DNA of 34,795 nt, taken from Acidimicrobiia bacterium (GTDB lineage Bacteria > Actinomycetota > Acidimicrobiia > Acidimicrobiales > JANYDT01). Location of the stretch: assembly GCA_025359845.1 (NCBI GenBank), contig JANYDT010000125.1, positions 1 through 34,795 on the forward strand, in the 5' to 3' direction. The number at the start of each line of letters is the position of its first letter. Within the stretch, counting starts at the first letter, position 1. The position numbers and the translations under genes are program-made. Shown here one piece after another: positions 19,140 through 26,454 of this stretch. The notes beneath the pieces were generated by a model. That model ran no database searches and was not told the DNA's origin. It saw nothing but the letters and a program-made list of their open reading frames with translations.

Positions 19140-20937
19140 ACCGGGCATCGACCACAGCGCCGATCTACCTCCGGCGCTGTCGTCGCTGTGGCGCACCGTA
19201 AAACTCGGATACCGGGCCGAGCCGCGGCTCCTGGCGTTCTCGTTCGCCATGACCTTGTTCACCGCGCTGCCCGACGCACTGCTGGCGCTTTGGCTCAAGA
19301 TTCTCGCCGACGGCGTCATCAACCATCATCGCCGGGCGGTGGTGATCGCGGCCATCGGCATCGCCATCTCGACCACGGCCACGTGGTATCTCAAAGTGCT
19401 CTTCGACCGATTGCAGCGCCGCTTTCGTGACCGCGTGGCTATTGCGTTGGAGTCCCATGTCGCCCGCCTCCAGGCCTCGGTGGCGACGATCGAGCATCAC
19501 GAGCGACCCGACTACCTAGACCGGCTGTCGGTGCTGCGGGATCAAGTGTTCGCGCTCGATCACCTCTTCATGTCGCTGTTTTCAACTGTCGGCTGGATCC
19601 TGCGCCTGGCCGTCACCATCGTCTTGTTGGCCACCATCCATCCCGCGCTCATCGCCCTGGTGTTATTCGCCATTCCGACAGTCGTCATGGCCACGTGGCG
19701 ACCTGGGGTGGAACGCAAAGTCGAAGAACGGGCGGCCCCTCACCAGCGTCGAGCCCGGCACCTCTTCGCCCTCGGCACGACCGCCCCTCCGGGTAAAGAG
19801 ATACGCGTGACCGGAACCGGCGCGGCGCTGATCGAACGCCGCCAAACCGCTTGGCAGCAGTGGTACCGGCCGATCTCCGCCACGCGATGGACCAGCGCGG
19901 TTTGGCACTCGATGGCGTGGGCGATCTTCGGACTGGCCTACGTGGGCGCCATCGTGTTCGTCGCATCCGGGCTCGAAGCCTCCGCCGGCTCGGTACTTCT
20001 CGTGCTCGCCGCCGGCAGTCGGCTTTCGCAATACGTCGGCGGTGCGGTGGGCGAACTCGGATTTCTCCGGGGCATCTGGCTCGACTCGTCGCGACGCCTT
20101 AGCTGGCTGGAGGATTACGCCGCGTCGATCGACGAGCACGCTGATCAACCGGCGCCGAACCGACTCGCGACCGGCATCCATCTCGATCATGTGTCGTTTC
20201 GGTATCCGGGCACCGAGAAGCTCGTGCTCGACGATGTCACGCTCGACCTGCCGGCCGGCGCGGTCGTGGCCATAGTGGGCGAGAACGGCGCCGGTAAAAG
20301 CACGTTGGTCAAGTTGTTGTGTCGCCTGTACAAACCATCGGCCGGTCGCATCCTGATCGACGACGTCGACCTCCTGTCGATCCCGTCGAGTGAGTGGCGG
20401 TCGCGTCTCGCCGGGGCCTTCCAAGATTTCTTCCGGTTCGAGTTCCACGCCCAGCACTCGGTGGGCCTTGGCGAGGTGGGTCGCCTTGATGACCGGCCGG
20501 CCGTCGAGTCGGCCGTAGGCCGGGCCGGCGCCGACGATGTGATCGACCGCCTGGCGTACGGCCTCGACACCCAACTGGGTCCGACCTGGGAAGAGGGCGT
20601 CGAGGTGAGTTTCGGGCAATGGCAGAAGCTGGCCTTGGCCCGCGGGTTCATGCGCGACGCGCCGTTGCTGTTGGTGCTCGACGAACCCACCGCCGCGCTC
20701 GACGCAGAGACGGAGCACGCCCTGTTCGAGCGCTACGCCCAAGCGTCTCGCGAGGGCGCCAACACGGGGCGGATCACGGTGCTCGTCTCGCACCGCTTCT
20801 CCACCGTGCGTATGGCCGATCTCATCGTCGTGCTCGACGGCGCCCGGCTGGTCGAAGTCGGCTCCCACGAGCAACTCATGGCTCGACGGGGGCAGTATCA
20901 CGAGTTGTTCGAAATCCAGGCCGCGGCGTTTCGATAA
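19123..20937 (+). CDS. ABC exporter half-transporter, second subunit (atypical signature motif)
   Basis: A 604-residue partner of the preceding half-transporter, with the same order of membrane domain then ATPase. The ATG at 19123 lies inside the end of the first gene and is preceded by a strong GAGGAGGTGA site, so translation is coupled. Walker A is GENGAGKST, the Q-loop is AFQDF, Walker B is LLLVLDE with Glu, and the H-loop is SHRFSTVR. The signature reads VSFGQ in place of LSGGQ, so one of the two composite ATP sites would be atypical, as in known asymmetric heterodimeric exporters. In those the degenerate site often also lacks the Walker B Glu, which is kept here. Confidence 0.93.
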   Translation: MKPSAEPGIDHSADLPPALSSLWRTVKLGYRAEPRLLAFSFAMTLFTALPDALLALWLKILADGVINHHRRAVVIAAIGIAISTTATWYLKVLFDRLQRRFRDRVAIALESHVARLQASVATIEHHERPDYLDRLSVLRDQVFALDHLFMSLFSTVGWILRLAVTIVLLATIHPALIALVLFAIPTVVMATWRPGVERKVEERAAPHQRRARHLFALGTTAPPGKEIRVTGTGAALIERRQTAWQQWYRPISATRWTSAVWHSMAWAIFGLAYVGAIVFVASGLEASAGSVLLVLAAGSRLSQYVGGAVGELGFLRGIWLDSSRRLSWLEDYAASIDEHADQPAPNRLATGIHLDHVSFRYPGTEKLVLDDVTLDLPAGAVVAIVGENGAGKSTLVKLLCRLYKPSAGRILIDDVDLLSIPSSEWRSRLAGAFQDFFRFEFHAQHSVGLGEVGRLDDRPAVESAVGRAGADDVIDRLAYGLDTQLGPTWEEGVEVSFGQWQKLALARGFMRDAPLLLVLDEPTAALDAETEHALFERYAQASREGANTGRITVLVSHRFSTVRMADLIVVLDGARLVEVGSHEQLMARRGQYHELFEIQAAAFR

Positions 20938-20978
20938 GAGCCCAAGATCAACCTTGGGGCCGACTGCGCCGATAGATC

Positions 20979-21043
20979 TGGATGTGAGTCTGGGAGTGGC
21001 CGTCGGCGCCATGGATGTGAGTCTGGGAGGGGCCGTCGGCGCC
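20979..21043 (+). repeat. 33-bp tandem duplication at the start of the gene after the ABC pair
   Basis: Two 32-base copies (starting tggatgtgagtctgggag) at 20979-21010 and 21012-21043 differ at one base with an 11-codon period. They encode DVSLG(V/G)AVGA twice and create two possible start regions for the downstream gene. A partial third copy (ctgggaggggccgt) follows at 21044-21057. Confidence 0.85.
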
Positions 21044-21838
21044 CTGGGAGGGGCCGTGCTCGGCGCCGCAATTGCCTTGGCCGTACTGCTTCGGACACGG
21101 TGGCCCGTGGCGGCCCCGTCCCCATCCCCAGGTTTCGATAAGCTGGCCGAGACCTTGTCGGAGGTGGCGAGATCAGCCCACGCCCAGGCCGAATCGATGA
21201 GCCGTTTGGCCGTCATGACCGCCGAGTCGGTGCGGCTGGCCAGTGGCTCATACGTGTACGAACTGCGCGACCGATTCGATGCCGCTTTGGGGCCGTCGGT
21301 GGTCGGCGTGGCTCACGTCGAACTCAGCGGCGGCTCCGATCTCGGACCGGTGGAAGCGCTCGCCTTTCAAGCCGGAGACCGCGTTCGCGCCGAAGTGCGC
21401 ATCACCGTCAATCAGTCCTTTGTGCGGCGCATCGTGACGGCCCAGTGGGACCCGACGCCGGGGCGGTGCCAGGCCCATCCCGCCACGTTTGCGGCGGCCG
21501 CCGGAGTTCCAATCGCCGGCAACCGCTGGGAGCTGCCCACCGATGTCTCGCTATTCATCGATATGGCGCTCGATCTCGACGTCGGCTCATTGGCGCCAGG
21601 ACCCTTCGAGACCAAAGGGCAATTGGCGCTCGAGCTGACCGACTCGCGACCGGAGGGAGTCATTTCCCGCTTCGTGATCGACGTGCGCATTGCCGCCACC
21701 GTGGTGCCCGACGATGACGGCATCGGCCTCGACGGGCCGGTCATCGACGCCGTTCTCGGCGATGAACATCGCTCCTACTTGCTTGAGAAGTCGAGCAATC
21801 TCGTTCTCGAACTGCCTCGCCTCCGAGAGTTGAACTGA
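21011..21838 (+). CDS. Membrane-anchored protein of unknown function following the ABC exporter
   Basis: A 275-residue protein with one N-terminal membrane helix (GAVLGAAIALAVLLRTRW), a short Pro/Ser linker, a likely helical segment (FDKLAETLSEVARSAHAQAE) and then a soluble, beta-leaning domain with no recognised family. The start is uncertain. ATG 21011 begins just before the hydrophobic anchor; GTG 20984 and TTG 20954 are in the same frame but lie in or before a tandem duplication. It begins about 75 bases after the second ABC gene on the same strand and is probably in that operon, so it may be an accessory to the exporter. That link is inference from position only. Confidence 0.7.
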   Translation: MDVSLGGAVGALGGAVLGAAIALAVLLRTRWPVAAPSPSPGFDKLAETLSEVARSAHAQAESMSRLAVMTAESVRLASGSYVYELRDRFDAALGPSVVGVAHVELSGGSDLGPVEALAFQAGDRVRAEVRITVNQSFVRRIVTAQWDPTPGRCQAHPATFAAAAGVPIAGNRWELPTDVSLFIDMALDLDVGSLAPGPFETKGQLALELTDSRPEGVISRFVIDVRIAATVVPDDDGIGLDGPVIDAVLGDEHRSYLLEKSSNLVLELPRLRELN

Positions 21839-21872
21839 CCCGTACCCTGGCCCGTACCTGGCCCGTACCTGG
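21839..21872. repeat. Triple 11-12 bp tandem repeat after the membrane-anchored gene
   Basis: CCCGTACCCTGG, CCCGTACCTGG and CCCGTACCTGG follow one another directly, starting at the base after the stop codon. The rest of the roughly 200-base gap to the next gene shows no clear signal. Confidence 0.8.
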
Positions 21873-22036
21873 CCGGTCGGAGGCTCGCCGGCGATGAGAA
21901 GGACTGAACATCTCATGAGTAACTGAAGCACGCTCCAGAGGTGAGCGCGATGAGGGGTACTACGACGAAGGTCGCATAGACAAACCGTCTACCGCGCCGT
22001 CACAATGAGGCCCCTCAACAATGGAAGCGGTTCAAC

Positions 22037-22501
22037 ATGCGATCGTCAACGAAGTGGTCAGCGGTTTGTTTTGCCTTGGTGGCGTTGGTCGGCGGGTCGG
22101 TTCCGGCCCTGGCCTCAGGATCGGGAAGTGGCGGCGGAGGAAGTAGCAGCGGCGGCGGTGCTCCGGGCTGTGCCTCGGTGGTTCCTGACGCGCCGTACTA
22201 CTTCGGCCGTGGAAACCTGAAGTTCGTGTTCTCCGGCACTGTGACCAACTGCGGGACCGCCCCCTCTACATACACCATGCGAGTCACCGATGTCGGTGTG
22301 CACGCCGATCCACTGTGCTCGGTCGGCTCGACGAGTTACCGCTTGATTCCTGTCGCGGCCGGCGCGTCACAGTGGTGGTGGCAAGCCACCGGCTCTGGGG
22401 TTTGCCTGTACGACTACTACACCCTCCAGGTTGACGTGCTTGAGAACAACACGGTGCTGACAAGTGCGGTCGCCCATTGGGGAACGCCGCCGGCACCCTA
22501 G
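22037..22501 (+). CDS. Small secreted Gly/Ser-rich linker protein
   Basis: A 154-residue exported protein. The signal peptide (SAVCFALVALVGGSVPALA) is followed by a Gly/Ser run of about 20 residues, then a compact domain with four cysteines (GCASVV, TNCGTA, PLCSVG, GVCLYD) that could form two disulphides. The segment LKFVFSGTVTNCGTAPSTYT reads like an Ig-like or CARDB-type beta sandwich, which often binds surface ligands. No family was firmly recognised. A strong hairpin follows the stop codon, so the transcript probably ends here. Confidence 0.75.
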   Translation: MRSSTKWSAVCFALVALVGGSVPALASGSGSGGGGSSSGGGAPGCASVVPDAPYYFGRGNLKFVFSGTVTNCGTAPSTYTMRVTDVGVHADPLCSVGSTSYRLIPVAAGASQWWWQATGSGVCLYDYYTLQVDVLENNTVLTSAVAHWGTPPAP

Positions 22502-22517
22502 CAAGCTCAGCATCCTG

Positions 22518-22546
22518 AACCGGCCCGGCTCTCAGTAGGGCCGGTT
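22518..22546 (+). terminator. Hairpin terminator after the small secreted protein
   Basis: AACCGGCCC and GGGCCGGTT are perfect 9-bp arms around an 11-base loop, ending in TTT and beginning 16 bases after the stop codon. This is the clearest intrinsic terminator-like structure in the window. Confidence 0.75.
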
Positions 22547-22640
22547 TCGCGTGAGTTCGAATCTCGTACCCACGGCAACCGTCTCTATACTCCGGCGCCG
22601 AGGTGTTCGCGATCGTCGAATCCATGAAAGCAGGAGCGTG

Positions 22641-23498
22641 ATGAAGCTCGCCCGGTTCACCCACGACGGACGGACCCGACTCGGCGTGGTCGAAGGAGAG
22701 ACAATCGCCGACATTGGATCGGCCGATCCGACCCTGCCCACCGATGTGCTGGGCGTTGTGGGCCCCGATGGTTTGGCTCGCGCTGCGTCGTTGGTGGCCG
22801 GCGCGCCGCGTTTGGCCCTAGCTGACGTGCGCCTCGAGGCGCCGATCGCGGTTCCGCCGGTGTTTCTGGCCATCGGCCTCAACTACGCCGCTCACGTGGC
22901 CGAATCAGGCATGAAGAAGCCTGATGCGCCGGTGGTGTTCAACAAGCAAATCACATGCGTGGTCGGTCCATACGACCCGATTGAGGTACCCAACGTCGCC
23001 CCGGATTGGGTCGACTACGAAGGCGAGCTCGGCATCGTGATCGGGACGCGGTGCCGCAACGTGTCCGTCGAGCGGGCCCCCGAGGTGGTCGCCGGCTATC
23101 TCGTGGTCAACGACGTGTCGGTGCGCGACTGGCAAAGCGCCACTCCCACGATGACTATGGGCAAGTCGTGGGACACTCACGGCCCCATCGGTCCGTGGCT
23201 CGTCACGGCCGACGAGGTGCCCGACCCGCACAATTTGCGGCTACGCACGTGGGTCGACGACGAGGTGCGACAAGATTCGTCGACCAGGCAGATGATCACG
23301 AACTGCTGGGAACAGATCGCCCATCTCTCGACCGCGTTCACGTTGCTACCGGGCACAATCATCGCCACCGGCACGCCCGAGGGGGTGGGCATGGCGGCCA
23401 AGCCGCCCCGTTGTCTCAAGATCGGCTCCCGGGTTCGCATCGAGATCGAAGGTATTGGCACCATCAATAACCCCGTCGTCGCGCAGCCTTTGGCGTAA
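22641..23498 (+). CDS. Fumarylacetoacetate hydrolase (FAH) family protein
   Basis: A 285-residue FAH-family enzyme. The family includes hydrolases, isomerases and decarboxylases of acyl-pyruvates and 2-hydroxy-diene acids, usually in aromatic or sugar-acid breakdown. A short N-terminal domain (MKLARFTHDGRTRLGVVEG) is followed by the catalytic domain. The metal-binding carboxylates are in VDYEGELGIVIG and the later NDVSVRDWQ. GLNYAAHVAE and GTIIATGTPEGVG are family hallmarks. ATG 22641 was chosen because AGGAG lies just upstream, rather than the longer track ORF. The exact reaction cannot be set from sequence alone. A weak hairpin follows the stop codon. Confidence 0.9.
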   Translation: MKLARFTHDGRTRLGVVEGETIADIGSADPTLPTDVLGVVGPDGLARAASLVAGAPRLALADVRLEAPIAVPPVFLAIGLNYAAHVAESGMKKPDAPVVFNKQITCVVGPYDPIEVPNVAPDWVDYEGELGIVIGTRCRNVSVERAPEVVAGYLVVNDVSVRDWQSATPTMTMGKSWDTHGPIGPWLVTADEVPDPHNLRLRTWVDDEVRQDSSTRQMITNCWEQIAHLSTAFTLLPGTIIATGTPEGVGMAAKPPRCLKIGSRVRIEIEGIGTINNPVVAQPLA

Positions 23499-23500
23499 CA

Positions 23501-23515
23501 CCACCGTATAGGTGG
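23501..23515 (+). terminator. Weak hairpin after the FAH-family gene
   Basis: CCACC-gtata-GGTGG forms a 5-bp stem two bases after the TAA, followed by CTTTG. It is short, so it is only a possible terminator. Confidence 0.4.
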
Positions 23516-23581
23516 CTTTGTGGGCGGCTCCGGGACGCAACGGATTGTCCTTGCGCGGTCAAATGACTCTATGTTCAGTGC

Positions 23582-24409
23582 ATGAATGCAGGGGTGCTCT
23601 TAGCTCCAGAGGACGTGAATCGCTCAACGTGGCAGGGGTCGACGACCCTGCGGTGGTTCGCCGAATATGAGGGTTGGTCCGACGACGGCGAGCGGGCGGC
23701 CACAGAATCCCTTCCGCTTGGAGTTCACGGACAGCCGATTCTCGACATCGGGGTCGGGGCAGGGCGGACCACGCCTCTGTTGCGCGCGCTCAGCACCGAC
23801 TATCGGGCAATCGACTTTGCGCCGGCGATGGTCGACCTATGCCACAGGAAGTATCCAGACGTCGATGTGCGACATGGAGACGCCCGCGACTTGTCGCAGT
23901 TCTCGAACAACAGCATGGGGCTCGTCGCGTTCAGCTGGAACGGAATCGACGCCGTCGGCGACACCGATCGCGCCGCCATCTTCGGGGAGGTATTTCGCGT
24001 ACTGCGACCCGGCGGCGTGTTCTTCTTTTCGACCCATAACAAGCTCGGCCCCGGCCATCGTGAAACCCCTTGGCATTTCGGGCTCCGCGATCTGAAGCAT
24101 CCAAAAAGCACGGCCCGCCGTCTCGCCTCCTTGCCCCTCGACGTACGCAACCGCCGACGCCTGCGACCCCTCAACCACGACGCCGGCGAGTGGTCGATGA
24201 TGAACGCCGGCGCGCATCATTTCGGCATCGTCATCCATTACACGACCTTGCTTCACGCCGTCGCCGAAGTTGAGACTGCGGGCTTTCAGCCCGAGCCCGA
24301 GGTGTATGCGTCGTCCAACGGTCGCCGCCTCGCGGTCGACGACGAAACCAGTGATGTGTGGTGGTTCCATCTGTTGGCCGTCAAGGCCGCCCTACGATGC
24401 GACCCATGA
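23582..24409 (+). CDS. Class I SAM-dependent methyltransferase
   Basis: A 275-residue methyltransferase. Motif I is ILDIGVGAGRTTPLL near residue 55, then AIDFAPAMVDLC (strand 2 acidic region), VRHGDARDLSQF and a GGVFFFSTHN strand after VLRPGG. The C-terminal half, with WHFGLRDLKHP and GIVIHYTTLLHAV, may form the substrate lid; the substrate is unknown. Its stop overlaps the ATG of the nitroreductase gene by four bases (ATGA), so the two are translationally coupled. It is not closely similar by eye to the methyltransferase at 7.0 kb. Confidence 0.87.
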   Translation: MNAGVLLAPEDVNRSTWQGSTTLRWFAEYEGWSDDGERAATESLPLGVHGQPILDIGVGAGRTTPLLRALSTDYRAIDFAPAMVDLCHRKYPDVDVRHGDARDLSQFSNNSMGLVAFSWNGIDAVGDTDRAAIFGEVFRVLRPGGVFFFSTHNKLGPGHRETPWHFGLRDLKHPKSTARRLASLPLDVRNRRRLRPLNHDAGEWSMMNAGAHHFGIVIHYTTLLHAVAEVETAGFQPEPEVYASSNGRRLAVDDETSDVWWFHLLAVKAALRCDP

Positions 24410-25056
24410 CCGAACTTCTGCCGCTGAACCCTGACGAACTCCTGACCACCACTCGGGCGGTGCGCAAGCGGCTGGATTTCGATCGGCCCGTCCCGCGGGC
24501 GCTCGTAGAGGAGTGCGTCGAGATCGCGGTGCAATCACCCTCGGGCTCGAATCGCCAAAGTTGGCAGTGGGTGCTGATCGACGATGTGGCCAAGAAGAAG
24601 GCGCTGGCCGACCTCTACGGCGAAGTTTTCGACGAATACATGCTGGCGCCGGCGAGCGCGCAGTACGAGGAGGGAGACACCCGGGCCGAGCGACGGGAGA
24701 AGGTCACCGAGTCGGCGAAGTACTTGCGCGAGCGCTACCACGAGGTGCCGATCATGTTGGCCGCGTACCAGGAAGGGCGGATCGACACGCAGCCGGCGTC
24801 GAGTCAAGGTGGTTACTGGGGCTCCGTGATCCCCGCGGTCTGGAGCTTCATGTTGGCGTTACGGGCCCGCGGCCTCGGCTCGGCTTGGACCACTATGACG
24901 TGTCGACGAGAGGAAGAAGTGGCCGCGGTGCTTGGCGTGCCTCACGACCAATACACCCACGTGGGCCTGTTCCCCGTGGCCTACACCCTCGGCACCGATT
25001 TCAAACCGGCTCCCCGCCTCGACACCGCCTCGGTCATCCACTGGAACCAGTGGTGA
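24406..25056 (+). CDS. Nitroreductase family protein (FMN-dependent)
   Basis: A 216-residue FMN enzyme of the nitroreductase fold, which reduces nitro compounds, quinones or other electrophiles with NAD(P)H. The N-terminal segment TTRAVRKRLDFDRPV and QSPSGSNRQSWQWVLI match the FMN-binding Arg and the S(P)SGSNRQ(S/P)W phosphate-binding region. GLGSAWTTMT and the LGVPHDQYTHVGLFPVAYTLG C-terminal stretch are also family-typical. The start was set at the ATG that overlaps the methyltransferase stop (ATGA); an in-frame ATG lies nine bases upstream. The cytochrome P450 gene follows 113 bases later on the same strand. Confidence 0.92.
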   Translation: MTELLPLNPDELLTTTRAVRKRLDFDRPVPRALVEECVEIAVQSPSGSNRQSWQWVLIDDVAKKKALADLYGEVFDEYMLAPASAQYEEGDTRAERREKVTESAKYLRERYHEVPIMLAAYQEGRIDTQPASSQGGYWGSVIPAVWSFMLALRARGLGSAWTTMTCRREEEVAAVLGVPHDQYTHVGLFPVAYTLGTDFKPAPRLDTASVIHWNQW

Positions 25057-25169
25057 CTACGGGCTGATCAAGCGCTCGCGGACGCCTCAGAACGTCTGAC
25101 CGACTCGACATCGGCTACGCAGGGGTGGCTAAGGTGCGGTCGTCGCGCCCGCCAACGAAGGAGACCCCG

Positions 25170-26444
25170 ATGTCAATGACCGAAGTCCGAGCCGATGTCA
25201 TCAACCTCGGCGAGCCGTCGTTTTGGGGTCGACCACTGCCCGAGCGCTACGAAGCGTTCGCCGAACTGCGACGCACTCCCGGCCTCACGTTCCACGAGGC
25301 ACCGGTCTTTTCGGGCATGCCCGAGTCGCCCGGATGGTATGCCGCGGTGCGGATGGACGACATCCACGAGATCTCGCGCCACCCCGAGATCTACTCCAAC
25401 GGCGTGGGCGCGATTAGAACTTTCGACTGGCCCGAGCCGTTCTGGGACGTCTTCGAATCGATCATCGCCATGGATGACCCGCGCCATGCCCGGCTGCGGC
25501 GCCTGGTGAGCCGCAGCTTCACCCCCGGCATCCTGCGCCGCGTCGAGGAGTCGATCCAGCGTATCGCCGCCGAGATCGTCGACTCGGTGCAAGCCCGGGG
25601 TGAATGTGACTTCGTGCACGATATCGCGGCCGCGCTCCCGCTCAAAGTGATCTGCGACATGGTCGGCATCGCCGACGACGAGTACGAGTTCGTGTTCGAA
25701 AAGTCGAGCATGATCCTTGGCGCGGAGGACCCCGAATACGCTGCCCAATTCCCCGACTTCTTCACCGCCCTCATGAGTTCCGCGCACGACCTCATCGGCC
25801 TGATCGAGAGGCATTGCGACGAGCGAGAGAAGAACCCGACCGAAGATTTGACGTCGGTGCTCGTGCACGCCGAAGTCGACGGCGAGAAACTGACACGCGC
25901 CGAAATCGGCCGGTTCTTCATACTGTTGCTCGTGGCCGGCAATGAGACTACGCGCAACGCGATCGCCCACGGCATGCGCTATCTCACGGAAAACCCCGAT
26001 CAAAGGGCGATCTGGGCGGCCGACTTCGACGGTGTCGCGCCGACCGCGGTTGATGAAATCGTGCGCTACGCCAGTCCCGTCATATACATGCGCCGCACCG
26101 TCGCCGAAGCCACGACCTTGAGCGGTCAGCCCCTCGCCGTGGGCGACAAGATCGTCATGTACTACCAGGCTGCTGATCGCGACGAGGCCCACTTCGAAGA
26201 CCCCGAGCGGTTCGACGTGCTGCGCAGCCCCAACCTCCATGTCGGTTTTGGCGGACCGGGGCCACACTTCTGTCTGGGCGCCCATCTCGCCCGCCGCGAA
26301 ATCACGGTTATGTTCCGCGAGCTTTTCCGCCGATTACCCGACATCCACACCACGGCCGCGCCCGACCTGCTCTTGGGCGACTTCGTGTTCGGTGTCAAAC
26401 GCCAAGCCTGCGCGTTCACACCAGTTACTGCCGCGAAGGTCTAG
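25170..26444 (+). CDS. Cytochrome P450 (CYP124/125/142-like)
   Basis: A 424-residue soluble bacterial P450 monooxygenase. The I-helix has the oxygen-activation motif LLLVAGNETTRNA, the K-helix ExxR is in VDEIVRYASPVIYMRR, and the heme-binding loop is GFGGPGPHFCLGAHLARRE. In that loop the Phe sits eight, not seven, residues before the Cys, as in CYP124/125/142 enzymes that hydroxylate sterol side chains and methyl-branched lipids. This supports, but does not prove, a lipid or steroid substrate. The start is ATG 25170 after AAGGAG; the longer track ORF has no such site. No ferredoxin or reductase gene is adjacent. It converges with the exporter gene, 10 bases away. Confidence 0.95.
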   Translation: MSMTEVRADVINLGEPSFWGRPLPERYEAFAELRRTPGLTFHEAPVFSGMPESPGWYAAVRMDDIHEISRHPEIYSNGVGAIRTFDWPEPFWDVFESIIAMDDPRHARLRRLVSRSFTPGILRRVEESIQRIAAEIVDSVQARGECDFVHDIAAALPLKVICDMVGIADDEYEFVFEKSSMILGAEDPEYAAQFPDFFTALMSSAHDLIGLIERHCDEREKNPTEDLTSVLVHAEVDGEKLTRAEIGRFFILLLVAGNETTRNAIAHGMRYLTENPDQRAIWAADFDGVAPTAVDEIVRYASPVIYMRRTVAEATTLSGQPLAVGDKIVMYYQAADRDEAHFEDPERFDVLRSPNLHVGFGGPGPHFCLGAHLARREITVMFRELFRRLPDIHTTAAPDLLLGDFVFGVKRQACAFTPVTAAKV

Positions 26445-26454
26445 ACGACTCGTG

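Noticed and set aside
22548-22575. A tRNA T-arm-like stretch (gtgagttcgaatctcgtaccc) after the terminator at 22.5 kb
   Set aside because: The loop looks like GTTCGAATC, but the arm pairs poorly, and no matching acceptor strand (cgtgggt), D-arm or anticodon arm is found upstream. It is too little to call a tRNA or an attachment site, and no integrase is present.
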